64,000 nt of DNA from Clostridia bacterium (GCA_017450005.1 JAFSYM010000036.1:1-64000); one strand, 5' to 3'; shown: positions 45,705 through 54,657, counted from the stretch's first letter. Notes: generated from the letters alone by a model not told the origin. A program made the numbers and translations.

Positions 45705-45876
45705 GGTTCATCACGGATTTTTGTGGGATGGTCAGATGTCGGTAAAGAGCGGTGTCATTGCGAGGAGCGAAGCGACGCGGCGATCCGTAACCAAGGAGAA
45801 CGGATTGCCGCGCGCCATAAAGGCGCTCGCAATGACAAACAAGGGGACGTTTTCTTGTCCCACAAAAATCCGTGAA
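45705..45876. repeat. Palindromic intergenic element D
   Basis: Arms ttcatcacggatttttgtgg (from 45707) and the complementary tcccacaaaaatccgtgaa (45858-45876). The interior (gtcagatgtcggtaaagagc, a REP-like core, ggattgccgcgcgcc, gctcgcaatgac, aaggggacgtttt) is nearly the same as in the element at 58589. Lies next to the XRE/CHAP locus. Confidence 0.85.
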
Positions 45877-45883
45877 GAGGGAA

Positions 45884-45924
45884 TAAAAAGGTTCTTCCTC
45901 CGCTTCATTCGGAAGAAGAACCTT
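45884..45924 (-). terminator. Terminator of the CHAP-ricin gene
   Basis: On the minus strand AAGGTTCTTCTTCC pairs with GGAGGAAGAACCTT, followed by TTTATTC. Confidence 0.85.
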
Positions 45925-45951
45925 GTTTTTGTTATCGGATACGTTAAAGGA

Positions 45952-48732
45952 TTACAGTGCGGCGGTCTGGTCGATGACAGACATGCGTGCATTCGTGGAG
46001 CGGATCGCCGTGACGTCGGAGGAGTTCACGTCCCCGTCGTGCGTGACGTCCGCCGCGAAGATGTAAGCCGAGTCCGCGTCATAGGTTGCCAGACGCGCGT
46101 TGATGTTGCGGATCGCGGTGATGTCGGCGGATGTGAGCATGCCGTCGCCGTTGATGTCGCCGAAGATGACGACCGTGTATTCGGCGTCAACCTCGCCGGT
46201 TTGGCCGTTGATAAGGCGAATGACTGTGCCCGTGCCGATCACGCCGTCCGAAAGAATCTCAAGAGTGCCGTCGCCGCTGACCGTCAGGTACTGCTCGCGC
46301 AGCGCTTCTTCCGTCACGCCGAAGTCAAGTCCGTACAGAAAACCGCGTTCCGCATCCAGCACGGCGGTCGAGGCCGCCTCGAGCGTCGGCGCGACAAAAA
46401 TCTGCGTCCAGTGCGCCGTCAGCGTATGGTCTGCCAACACCGTCACCGGCGAATCCTCGGTGATCTGCGTGCCGTCCGGCAGGAACCACCCGTCGAACGT
46501 ATAACCCTCGCGCACCGCGACAGGCAGTACGCCGTACTTTTCGCCTGTGAATACCGTGATCGCCGGAACACCGCACGCGCCGCCGTCCGGATCGAGCGTG
46601 ACGGTGTAAGAGGCCGGTGTCCATTGAGCATATAAAGTCAGATCTGCGTTGTCAGAATAGGCTCCTGCGCAAGCGAATGCTGTTCCGGAACCGTCTGCTT
46701 TTGTGTTCCACCCGTTGAACGTATACCCCGTTTTGTTCGGCTGTTCTGCGCTGAGCGTCAAAGCGATATTCTCCTGCTTGAATTGTGAGGCAGGCGCGCC
46801 GCTTCCTTCGTTGGCATCGTAAGTCACACCGAATACTCTATGCAGAGTCCATTGCATAGACGCACTGTCGCTATAGAAAGCTGTTTGAATATTCGTATTG
46901 TCATTTGCCTCTCCGTCCTCGATGTCTGCATAGATACCGTTTATTGAACGAATCAGGTACTTTCCGTTTCCTGCGGCTTCAAACACCCACTTTTCCTCCG
47001 GAAAAGTATTGTTGTTGTATAATTGAATGTTACATCCTTCCGTGTTTGTCGGAGATGCAATATCCAGCCAGTGTCCGGAATAGACAGATTGAATGTTGTA
47101 GTAATAATAAGAAACCGTTTCAGTTACAGGCTGTTCGATCTTAGTGATGCGGAACTGCTGCACATCATTGTTCTGATCGTCGGACAGTTGGATATTGGCT
47201 CTGACCTCTTGAGAAGCATCCTCAATACTTATCACCTTCGACGGATCAGGAACGCTATGAAATGTGTAGACCCCGTCCTCGATATTCGCACGTTCATACG
47301 GAGAAACCCGTTCCAGTATCCATTGCTGTGATGTTGAACCGTCAAAATGCCATGTCTGCACATTGGCGTTCAGGCCGGTCGGGCCGCCTAAACCGGTGTC
47401 CACATACATTCCGTATAGAGAACGGATTGCAACTTTTCCGTCTCCCGCATCCTCAAATACCCATTTTTGCTCCGTGCTTGTATTCGTATCCCACAGTTGG
47501 ATGTTACAGCTGTCTTGGTTGTACGGATATGAAATATCCAGCCACATGCCCGAATAGACGGATTGGATATTGTAGTAGTTGCCTGTCTTCACAACGCGGA
47601 ACTTCTGCTCCTGGTTGTACAGTGGGTCATACAATTGAATGTTGGCGCCTTTCTTCAAGGAATCCCATTGGATATCCAATACCCTGTTCCTGTTTCTGGC
47701 AATGTGAAAAACATAGACGCCGTCTTCCACTTCTTTTCGGTCATAGGGAGACGTCAACTCCAGTTTCCACTGCTGCGAAGTAGAACCGTCAAAATCCCAT
47801 GTCCGGATATTGGTGCTGTTTGTAACCTGCCCGCCGGTATCCAGATACTCACCGTACAGCGAATGGATATATACATTACCGTTTCCGGCGTCCTCGAACA
47901 CCCATTTCTGTTCTTTGCTGGTATTGGTGTTCCAAAGCTGGATATTGCAGCCCTGTACGTTGTATGGACTTGCGATGTCCAGCCACATACCGGAATAGAC
48001 TGACTGGATGCAGTAATAGTCGCCCATATTCACGACACGGAATTTCTGAACTTGATTGTATAGATTTTCGTACAGCTGAATATTCGCGCCGCGCTCTTTT
48101 GAATCGTATTGAATATCCAATACCATGTTCGTATCACGGACGCAATGGAATACATATACGCCTTCCGGCACAGAGACGGGCTGAGGAGTCGGATCAGAAT
48201 CTATTAGATAAATATACCCTTGAAATATAAAGCTACCATATTGTCCGTCGCTTCTCATTTCACGCGTTCTAAAATACCAATCTTTTGCACTCCAGGCAGA
48301 CTCCGATACGCGAACAAATCCATTATCATATATCTCTTCAACCACTGCAACATGACCTGCAGAGTATTGTCCTGTGCCAGTCCAGCAAGCAATTGCGCCA
48401 AGTTTCGGAGTATCTCCAAAAGCGTATGCCCCGCTGTTCATATTGTTCGGATACCATGTGCAAGCGTTTCCGCTTGTATTAATGTTAGGACGTGATCCCA
48501 GAATTTCATAGGCTCGTCCCCATGCATACCATGTACAGTTTCCGCCTCCAAGATCAGTATTGACTTGATAGGGATTCATGCTTGTACCCACACCATAGTA
48601 CCCCTCCTTAGCGGGCGGATTGAGGCGAGGTATAAAGGAGCCAGCGTGAACAAACATTTCCATTGGTGCTGTCAATAATATAAAACATGCAACCGTCAGT
48701 AAAAAAGCCAAGACTTGTTTCCTCTTACCCAT
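45952..48732 (-). CDS. Secreted CHAP amidase with three ricin-lectin, two InlB and a dockerin-like module
   Basis: 926 residues from ATG 48732 (GGGGG upstream; earlier in-frame starts lie in the promoter). Signal peptide about 1-30. CHAP domain about 55-178: GGGNCTWYAWGR (Cys66), AGHVAVVEE (His). Three ricin-type beta-trefoil units (about 186-330, 331-480, 481-634) repeat GVYVFH, NIQLY, QKFRVV, SVYSGMWLDI. Two InlB repeats (636-775), then a dockerin-like pair of calcium motifs (DINGDGMLTSADI, DVTHDGDVNSSDV). CHAP enzymes cleave peptidoglycan amide bonds; the lectins would bind glycans. The front is AT-richer than the tail. Divergent XRE gene shares its operator region. Confidence 0.9.
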   Translation of the reverse strand: MGKRKQVLAFLLTVACFILLTAPMEMFVHAGSFIPRLNPPAKEGYYGVGTSMNPYQVNTDLGGGNCTWYAWGRAYEILGSRPNINTSGNACTWYPNNMNSGAYAFGDTPKLGAIACWTGTGQYSAGHVAVVEEIYDNGFVRVSESAWSAKDWYFRTREMRSDGQYGSFIFQGYIYLIDSDPTPQPVSVPEGVYVFHCVRDTNMVLDIQYDSKERGANIQLYENLYNQVQKFRVVNMGDYYCIQSVYSGMWLDIASPYNVQGCNIQLWNTNTSKEQKWVFEDAGNGNVYIHSLYGEYLDTGGQVTNSTNIRTWDFDGSTSQQWKLELTSPYDRKEVEDGVYVFHIARNRNRVLDIQWDSLKKGANIQLYDPLYNQEQKFRVVKTGNYYNIQSVYSGMWLDISYPYNQDSCNIQLWDTNTSTEQKWVFEDAGDGKVAIRSLYGMYVDTGLGGPTGLNANVQTWHFDGSTSQQWILERVSPYERANIEDGVYTFHSVPDPSKVISIEDASQEVRANIQLSDDQNNDVQQFRITKIEQPVTETVSYYYYNIQSVYSGHWLDIASPTNTEGCNIQLYNNNTFPEEKWVFEAAGNGKYLIRSINGIYADIEDGEANDNTNIQTAFYSDSASMQWTLHRVFGVTYDANEGSGAPASQFKQENIALTLSAEQPNKTGYTFNGWNTKADGSGTAFACAGAYSDNADLTLYAQWTPASYTVTLDPDGGACGVPAITVFTGEKYGVLPVAVREGYTFDGWFLPDGTQITEDSPVTVLADHTLTAHWTQIFVAPTLEAASTAVLDAERGFLYGLDFGVTEEALREQYLTVSGDGTLEILSDGVIGTGTVIRLINGQTGEVDAEYTVVIFGDINGDGMLTSADITAIRNINARLATYDADSAYIFAADVTHDGDVNSSDVTAIRSTNARMSVIDQTAAL

Positions 48733-48762
48733 CTGAATAACCCCCATATAAAGTATACAATA

Positions 48763-48791
48763 ATTATACTCAATGTCTGAGTATTTGTCAA
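48763..48791 (-). promoter_or_regulatory. Promoter of the CHAP-ricin gene
   Basis: On the minus strand TTGACA (48786-48791), 17 bases, TATAAT (48763-48768): full consensus, so repression is needed to keep it off. Confidence 0.9.
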
Positions 48792-48811
48792 TACTCATAG
48801 AATGAGTACTC
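48767..48811. promoter_or_regulatory. GAGTA-type operator array between CHAP-ricin and XRE genes
   Basis: Half-sites TACTCA (48767), TGAGTA (48778), TACTCA (48792) and TGAGTACTC (48803) alternate in orientation, forming overlapping dyads. They cover the -10, spacer and -35 of the CHAP-ricin promoter and reach the leader of the XRE gene. The likely binder is the adjacent XRE protein. Confidence 0.75.
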
Positions 48812-48837
48812 TAAAATATAGTAAGGGGGTGCATTCT

Positions 48838-49077
48838 ATGGATTACATTGACCGTCTGGTCGCAATGCGGCTGGATAATGATTTGTCGCAAAAGGCGGTG
48901 GCGGCGGTGCTGCATAAGTCGCAGCAGGGATATGACCACATCGAAAAACGCCGCGCAAAGCTCTCAATCGAGGATTTTGTAAAGCTGTGTGTTTTCTATA
49001 ATATCGACCCCAATTACTTCTTGGGGTTTTGCAGCAGACCCGTTGCACTGCAAGATGAAAGCACGCCGCAAAAATGA
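48838..49077 (+). CDS. XRE-family HTH regulator, divergent from the CHAP-ricin gene
   Basis: 79 residues from ATG 48838 with AAGGGGG upstream. The helix-turn-helix is DLSQKAVAAVLHKSQQGYDHIEKRRAKLSIEDFVKLCVFYNIDPNYFLG, the standard Cro/C1 layout with an unusual QQGYDHIEKR recognition region. No extra domain. It is placed back to back with a secreted hydrolase gene and the intervening DNA carries symmetric half-sites, so autorepression and control of the hydrolase are likely. Confidence 0.9.
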   Translation: MDYIDRLVAMRLDNDLSQKAVAAVLHKSQQGYDHIEKRRAKLSIEDFVKLCVFYNIDPNYFLGFCSRPVALQDESTPQK

Positions 49078-49082
49078 TGTTT

Positions 49083-49952
49083 TGCATGTGCGCGAATGCA
49101 TTATGATCGGCAGGACAAACGGCAATGCGCCGTTTTTTTGCCCGCACGCGGGACGATGTGGGCATCGTCCCCTACGGAAAACGTATCAGCGACGTCATGT
49201 AGGGAACACAACCATGCGTTCCGCTTCTGCGCATTTCCGGCGGGATCGTAGGGGCGGCAACCTGCCGCCCGGACTTTACTGCGCTATGCCATGAATCGTG
49301 GGCGGCTGATAGCCGCCCCTACGCCGCGCGGCATCTAACCCGCTGTCATTGCGAGCGAAGCGAAGCAATCCGTACCCCCCCCCCGAAAAACAATCGGAAA
49401 TGAACAGGAGGAAACGGATTGCTTCGTCGTTAAATCGTCTCGCAATGACGGTTCTTTTTATGTATTTGTGACGCCGGAACAAAAGTACACCGCAACGTCG
49501 CGTAGGGAACGCATACATGCGTTCCAGCCATACGCGTTTCCGGCGGGATCGTAGGGGCGCAGCCGCCTGCGCCGTCGGTGGCGGATGAAGCAGGCGGCTG
49601 CGCAGGAAGAAACAGGGAGTATCGCGAAGTGCTTCAAGCGAGCGAGACGACCATGTTTCTGACCGTTCGGCAACCTGCCGCCCGGTCTTTGCCATGCGAT
49701 GCCGTGAATCGCAGGCGGCTGATAGCCGCCCCTACGCCGCGCCTTCTGTGCGTACATCTACAATCTACCATCTAATATCTACCATCTAACTGCATTGCGA
49801 GCACAGCGAAGCAATCCGTCTCCCCGAAAAACGTTCAGACAGGAACAGGGGGCGCGGGTGTCCGGTGGACACCTCTGCCGAAGGCAGAAGCGCCGACCGA
49901 GCCGGCAGGCGAGACACGGATTGCTGCGTCGCCTACGGCTCCTCGCAAAGAC
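49083..49952. repeat. Gene-free composite repeat island E
   Basis: About 850 bases with no supported gene. Contents in order: XRE terminator; 'tagggaacacaaccatgcgttcc'-type palindromes; 'ggggcggcaacctgccgccc'; a REP (49347-49449) with a C10 run in its loop; 'tagggaacgcatacatgcg'; a GC-rich module with 'gcagccgcctgcgcc' shared inverted with island B; the 'ccgcccctacgccgc' module; a direct repeat 'atctaccatctaa' (empty MITE site); and a second REP (49793-49952) holding extra hairpins. The last REP overlaps the 3' end of the next gene. Confidence 0.85.
49118..49139 (+). terminator. Terminator of the XRE gene
   Basis: AACGGC and GCCGTT separated by 5 bases, then TTTTT. Confidence 0.75.
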
Positions 49953-51864
49953 ATTCATTATTTGCGCATGCGCTGCCGGAAACGGCATTTTGCCCCGCCC
50001 TATTTGGCTGTCCGCTCGGCGCCGCATGCAGGAAAATCCACGTTCGCAGCTTTCGGCAGCGCGGTATCCCGGCGAGCCATGCGCCCTTCCCCTGCCAGAC
50101 GTTTGCATGAATGCGCACGTTTTCACAGTACGTGCCGAAACGCAGGGCGCTGCCGCTGTGCCCGGTTCGGACGATGTTGTCCGCAAAGCGGAATCCGTTG
50201 ACGTTGGACGCGTTCACGAGCCTGCGCGGAAAATCCGAAAACGTGTTGCCGGTAATCTCGATGTTTTCAAACACGCATCCGTCGGCCGGTCTACCGTTGA
50301 GCTGCGTCGCGAACGTGATGACCTCGCTTTTTTCTCCGACGACGCACTGCCCGAACGTGTTGCCGCGGATTTCGAGTGTATTGACGCCGGTGCCTTCCTG
50401 CCAGAGGGAGGGGATGATGTCCACGACGACCTTGATCGCCTGCATCTGCGTTTTGCAGAAGCGGTTGTTTTCGCACAGTCCGCACGAGGATTGCAGCAAA
50501 AAGCCGCGCGCGCGGTTTTCGTGGATGTAGTTGCCGCGCAGCACATAGCCGCTGCTGTCCGCGGCGGTGTTGCGGGCGATGCAGCCGGGGTGCAGCACGG
50601 CGGAAACGTCGCGGTCAAAGCGCACGGTCTTGCGCGTGCCGGCGGCGTCTGCCGCCGCGACGATGACGGCGGCGAAATCCGGGATATCCTGAAACGCCTC
50701 GTCCTTGAAGCGCAGCGTGTCGCCGGGTATCAGCCGGAACGCGGACGCAAACATTGTCACCGTATCGCCCGATACGGATTCGATGCAGCCCAGCCCGTCG
50801 TGCACGTTCAGCGCGTCGTCGCCCTGGCGGCTGATGTCGCAGCCTTCCACGCGGAAACGGCCGTTTGTGTTGGCGATATGGATTGCGTCGGCGGACGTCG
50901 ATACGTGCGCGCCGGTCGTGTCCTGCGGGTCGACGCCGACACAGGTGCCGAGAATCTGAAAGTGCGACGCCCCGACGCCGAACACAAAGAAGCAGCCGAC
51001 GCCGCCGTAAATGTGCATATCGCTGTACGTGACATGCGCGCTGTTTTCCGTGCGGATGCCCTCGCCGTCGTAGATGTGATGGCGCAGGATATACGTCTCG
51101 CCGTCCTCAAAACCGTCCATGCACCCGTCGTGCGTGATGCGCAGAACGTTGGACGACACCTTGTCGACACGGAGGATCGGCTGCTCGAGCATGGTAAAAT
51201 AGACTTCTTTTGCACTGCCCGACGTGCCGAATGTGAAGGAATGCGGATCGCACTGCGTCACCGCCTGCAGGGGCATGGCGGCGTCCGCGTCCGTCTTCTC
51301 GAAGAAGCGGAAATCCAGTGTGTGCGATTTCGGATCGGCGTTCTGAATGACTACAACGTCGTCGATCGGATCATTGACGCGGTCGTAGTCGATGGTCAGC
51401 GCGTGGATTTCCAGACTCTCGCAGTCCGTCACGAGAATCTGCCGGCCGGGCGCGCAGAAGATGAACCTCGCGCCCGCGCCCTCGATGCGCACGTTCCGCA
51501 GCCCCCGCAGAACAAGCGCGGACGTCTGCGTGAAGCGGTAGACGCCGGGTGTGATGACAAGCCGCGTATCGGGATGGGCGCGGCAGTAATCGACGGCCGT
51601 CTGAAAGGCCGCCGTATTGTCCGGCGCGTCTTCGCGCATGCCGAACGCATCTGCGCAAACGGTTGTGAGCGCGCTGTCCTGCGGACGCAGGATGTAAAAC
51701 ACGCTTCCGGCAGCGCCGTATATCACGTCGGCCGTCCGGCCGGGCGTATCGGCGGGCGTTGGCTCTGTCAGCGTGACAGGCGCGGGGACAGCCGGCGGCG
51801 GCGCGATGCGCGCCAGCAGCAGCGCGGCAGGCAGTAACAGAATAGACAGCACTCGTTGCAGCAT
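49933..51864 (-). CDS. Exported right-handed beta-helix protein
   Basis: 643 residues with a hydrophobic signal or anchor (residues 4-20). The opening YGAAGSV... and DNTAAFQTAVDYCRAHPDTRLVITPGVY are the classic N-terminus of pectate-lyase-like superfamily proteins; repeated coils follow (VRIEGAGARFIF, VTYSDMHIYGGVG, FRVEGCDISRQGDDALNVHDG, GNYIHENRARGFLLQSS, ITGNTFSD). It probably binds or cleaves a polysaccharide; the DDALN motif is common in such enzymes. The last codons (CEEP and stop) lie inside a REP-like repeat, so the C-terminus has been altered or extended by the repeat. Confidence 0.85.
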   Translation of the reverse strand: MLQRVLSILLLPAALLLARIAPPPAVPAPVTLTEPTPADTPGRTADVIYGAAGSVFYILRPQDSALTTVCADAFGMREDAPDNTAAFQTAVDYCRAHPDTRLVITPGVYRFTQTSALVLRGLRNVRIEGAGARFIFCAPGRQILVTDCESLEIHALTIDYDRVNDPIDDVVVIQNADPKSHTLDFRFFEKTDADAAMPLQAVTQCDPHSFTFGTSGSAKEVYFTMLEQPILRVDKVSSNVLRITHDGCMDGFEDGETYILRHHIYDGEGIRTENSAHVTYSDMHIYGGVGCFFVFGVGASHFQILGTCVGVDPQDTTGAHVSTSADAIHIANTNGRFRVEGCDISRQGDDALNVHDGLGCIESVSGDTVTMFASAFRLIPGDTLRFKDEAFQDIPDFAAVIVAAADAAGTRKTVRFDRDVSAVLHPGCIARNTAADSSGYVLRGNYIHENRARGFLLQSSCGLCENNRFCKTQMQAIKVVVDIIPSLWQEGTGVNTLEIRGNTFGQCVVGEKSEVITFATQLNGRPADGCVFENIEITGNTFSDFPRRLVNASNVNGFRFADNIVRTGHSGSALRFGTYCENVRIHANVWQGKGAWLAGIPRCRKLRTWIFLHAAPSGQPNRAGQNAVSGSACANNECLCEEP

Positions 51865-51936
51865 GGTAAACTCCGATCGTGACAGATTTGTTCAAATTCG
51901 GTTTTGCTTGCGGCGGACGCTCCGCGCCGGGGATTA

Positions 51937-52449
51937 TTAAAGATAACTGACGGTCTCGGACAGCGGCTTCCGGCTCGCGTGATTCGGCAGGGGACCGGCG
52001 CCTGCGGCCGCATAGCCGAGATCCAGCAGCATGAGAATTTCCTCGTTTTCGGGCAGGTGCAGCGCTTCGGCCAGCTTGTCCGGATCGAAAAAGTTGATCC
52101 AGCAGTTGTCCACGCCGTTGTCCGCAGCGGCCAGCATCAGATGTGTCGCCACGATGGTCGCATCCTCCGCGCCGGAATCGCGTTTGCCGCCGGGATAGGT
52201 GAACACGTTATCCTTGTTGTACGCAACGACCAGAACGGTCGGCGCGCCGTAACGGCAGGGCGTGACAGCGTCGATTGCGGCAAGCGCATCAGCAGACTGC
52301 AGCACATAGATATGCTGCTCCTGCAGATTCTTGGCTGTCGGCGCGAGGCGTGCGGCTTCGAGAATCGCAGTCAGTTTTTCGCTCTCCACCTGTTTGTCTG
52401 CATACTTTTTGCAGGAGTAGCGGTTCCGGATGACATCTTTGAATTCCAT
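51937..52449 (-). CDS. Nitroreductase-family FMN protein
   Basis: 170 residues. DVIRNRYSCKKYADKQVESEKLTAILEAARLAPTAKNLQEQHIYV is the family's FMN-binding opening; GAEDATIVATHLMLAAADNGVDNCWI and LDLGYAAAGAGPLPNHASRKPLSE are the middle and C-terminal motifs. Such flavoproteins reduce nitro compounds, quinones or flavins with NAD(P)H. Own promoter; a separate unit from the beta-helix gene 72 bases downstream. Confidence 0.93.
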   Translation of the reverse strand: MEFKDVIRNRYSCKKYADKQVESEKLTAILEAARLAPTAKNLQEQHIYVLQSADALAAIDAVTPCRYGAPTVLVVAYNKDNVFTYPGGKRDSGAEDATIVATHLMLAAADNGVDNCWINFFDPDKLAEALHLPENEEILMLLDLGYAAAGAGPLPNHASRKPLSETVSYL

Positions 52450-52481
52450 AGTCGGTTCCTTTCTACATTATATTTGTATCG

Positions 52482-52510
52482 ATTATACCACGCGCAGGCC
52501 GAATCTGCAA
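52482..52510 (-). promoter_or_regulatory. Promoter of the nitroreductase gene
   Basis: On the minus strand TTGCAG (52505-52510), 17 bases, TATAAT (52482-52487). Confidence 0.85.
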
Positions 52511-52556
52511 CTCCGGAGAAAACAAACTTGGCAGGAAAAAATGTTTTGAGTTGTAC

Positions 52557-52583
52557 TGTTACCTTTTTCGCAGATTTGTCGTA
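52557..52583 (+). promoter_or_regulatory. ECF-type (autoregulated) promoter of the sigma gene
   Basis: TGTTAC (52557-52562) followed by CTTTTT and, after 17 bases, CGTA (52580-52583) with TAA beyond. This resembles SigW/SigX-type promoters (TGwAAC ... CGTA/CGAC) rather than sigma-A. Confidence 0.72.
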
Positions 52584-52633
52584 TAATAGGTGAAAGAGCA
52601 CAGAAAGACGGCTCTTTCGGAAAGGAGCAGCCT

Positions 52634-53194
52634 ATGGATAACGGTGCAAGTAGCTACCGCCGTTTTCTGGAAGGTGACGATGCAGGCCTTGCGGAACTGA
52701 TCGAAAGCTACCGGATGCCGCTGCAGATGTTCCTTCTGTCCTTTGTCGGGCAGGAGGATGCCGCGGAAGAAGCGGCGATCGAAACCTTTGTAAAACTGGC
52801 AACCAGAAGGCCGCGGTACAGCGGCAAAGCGTCCTTTAAAACGTGGCTGTTTTGTATCGGTCGCAATACAGCGGCGGATCTTGTGCGCAAAAGGAACAAG
52901 CACGGGACGGTCGGCATGGAAGAACTCGGCGAGGCGACGTCGGACAAGCCGTCGCCGGAGGAGCTGTACATAGAGGACGAGCGCAACCGCCGTCTGGCAT
53001 TTTCGATGAAGAAGCTGAAAAGCGAGTATTATACGGTGTTGTGGCTGCGGTATTTCGAGGATCAGAAGGTTGCGGATATTGCAAAGATCATGCACAGGAG
53101 CGAGGGCAGCGCGAAGGTTCTGCTCAGCCGTGCGCGCGAGGCGCTGAAAACACAACTCGGAAAGGATGGGTTTGCGTATGAAGACGAACAGTGA
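52634..53194 (+). CDS. ECF sigma factor
   Basis: 186 residues. Sigma region 2 (DDAGLAELIESYRMPLQMFLLSFVGQEDAAEEAAIETFVKLA, then FKTWLFCIGRNTAADLVRKR) and region 4 (LPxx-like MKKLKSEYYTVLWLRYFEDQKVADIAKIMHRSEGSAKVLLSRAREALK). Linker and size are typical of group 4 sigma factors for envelope stress. AAAGGAG precedes the ATG. The downstream membrane protein gene overlaps its end, the usual place for an anti-sigma factor; the promoter looks self-recognised. Confidence 0.95.
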   Translation: MDNGASSYRRFLEGDDAGLAELIESYRMPLQMFLLSFVGQEDAAEEAAIETFVKLATRRPRYSGKASFKTWLFCIGRNTAADLVRKRNKHGTVGMEELGEATSDKPSPEELYIEDERNRRLAFSMKKLKSEYYTVLWLRYFEDQKVADIAKIMHRSEGSAKVLLSRAREALKTQLGKDGFAYEDEQ

Positions 53195-54209
53195 AATCTA
53201 TGAAATCGTTATGGCGCGAAAAGGCGAATATGAAACGCGGAAAACCGCGCGGAACAAACGAATCATGGCGGCAGGCGTCGGTATGATTGTGCTGGCGCTG
53301 TGCGTGGGGATCGGCGTTGCCGCGCAAAAAGGGAAGGTACCGATTGCACCGGCAGCCGGCGAAAGCCAAACAGCAGACAAACCGATTGTACCGGGCGGAG
53401 CCTTTGAGGAGCAAACCGCCGTCACCCGGCCCGATGATCCGACCGTACCCGAAGATCCGGTCGTCTTTCCGCCGTTTCAAAACGGAAACCGGGAAGCCGC
53501 GTGGAACGGAAACGGCGAACCCGCGCAAACCACAAAAATCTACGGCGGTGCAAATGTTCCGGACGAGGGCAGAAGCGGGGCGCCGTGGAAACCGGACCCG
53601 ACCGAGCCGACCACGGTTACCCCCAAGGATGGCGCCGGTTCGACCTACGGCGGCGATATACAGTCAGGCGGTTGGGTGATTCCTGTCGTGCCACATGTAA
53701 CCGGCGCAAAACCGGGCGTGAAGGTTGTCGGCGAGAAAATCACGGATGCCGAGGCGCTGGCGTATCTGCGCGAGAACACATGGATCGGTTCCGCGCTTGC
53801 GGCGAGCGGTGTCCCGGCAGAGGACATCACCTATTCCAAAGCCGGTTACTGCCACGTTTCCTACGACGGTGCGGAAGGCAAACCGCTCGAAGTGCGGCAG
53901 AATTTCCGCGACTACCTCGCCTACAACGAAAGCGGCAAGCTCATTGCGATCATCACGCTCACGAAAGAGAACGGCAAGCTGTCTGCGTCACCTGCGTTCG
54001 GCGGTCCGTGGTTCGGGAATTACACCGCGTTCCTGAACGCGCACAAGGGCGAAAAGCTGCTGTATGTGTACGCCGGATTTATGGAAATCATCATCACCCC
54101 GGACAACCGGTATGTAAATCCCCAAGGTACAGACGTATCCGCATACTTTGCGGGCGTAGAGAACCCTTACGAATACTTCTATCACGAAGCGGCGACGTAC
54201 ACGCCGTAA
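53178..54209 (+). CDS. Single-span membrane protein, putative anti-sigma factor
   Basis: 343 residues from ATG 53178 (GGATGGG as ribosome-binding site); overlaps the sigma gene by 17 bases. Short basic cytoplasmic part (1-28), one membrane helix (about 29-49), a Pro/Thr/Glu-rich low-complexity linker (50-180), and an extracytoplasmic domain (180-343) with VKVVGEKITDAEALAYLRENTWIGSALAASGVPAEDITYSK. The short cytoplasmic part lacks a zinc anti-sigma motif. The role follows from position only; the outer domain is unrecognised and may be the sensor. Confidence 0.75.
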   Translation: MKTNSEIYEIVMARKGEYETRKTARNKRIMAAGVGMIVLALCVGIGVAAQKGKVPIAPAAGESQTADKPIVPGGAFEEQTAVTRPDDPTVPEDPVVFPPFQNGNREAAWNGNGEPAQTTKIYGGANVPDEGRSGAPWKPDPTEPTTVTPKDGAGSTYGGDIQSGGWVIPVVPHVTGAKPGVKVVGEKITDAEALAYLRENTWIGSALAASGVPAEDITYSKAGYCHVSYDGAEGKPLEVRQNFRDYLAYNESGKLIAIITLTKENGKLSASPAFGGPWFGNYTAFLNAHKGEKLLYVYAGFMEIIITPDNRYVNPQGTDVSAYFAGVENPYEYFYHEAATYTP

Positions 54210-54264
54210 CCGGACTTCCGTACTTGTAAAGACAAAACCTGAAACGAACAAAACAACCCGCTGT

Positions 54265-54657
54265 CATTGCGAGCGAAGCGAGGCAATCCGTTCCCCCGAA
54301 ACGGCATCACTTACCGCACAAGGAAACGGATTGCTTCGTCGTTAAAATGACTCGCAATGACAGCTCTTTTTTGTATACGCGACGCCGTATCGGCGCAATG
54401 CCGGTTCATTTGCCTTCCCCTTGAGGGGAAGGTGGCCGAGCGCAGCGAGGTCGGATGAGGTGAGACGTCGGGAACGCTGTCGTTTGGACGTTCAGCAGTA
54501 GGAAATGTTTTCCCGCATTCGTCTCGCGTGCCGGCTCGGTCGGCGCTTCGAGCCTTCGCAATGACAGATCAATAGCTGCGCATGCAACGCCGAGAGCGGC
54601 AAATCGGCGACGCCGTGTAGGGAACGCAACCATTTTTTCGGACGCAGCGCTTCGCGG
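54265..54657. repeat. Gene-free repeat island F
   Basis: REP copy (54265-54361), then the module 'gtatacgcgacgccgtatcgg' through 'ccttccccttgaggggaagg', 'gaggtcggatgaggtgagac' and 'ggaaatgttttcc', matching island A (7286-7450), then 'cgccgtgtagggaacgcaacc'. No gene or terminator is recognised between 54210 and the next promoter. Confidence 0.85.

Noticed and set aside
48802-48837. Upstream ATG of the XRE gene at 48802
   Set aside because: It lies within the operator half-sites with no ribosome-binding site, while ATG 48838 follows AAGGGGG at proper spacing.
45705-49952. Prophage or integrative element containing the CHAP-ricin lysin
   Set aside because: No integrase, structural, holin or replication genes and no att-like duplication were found; only repeats border the locus.
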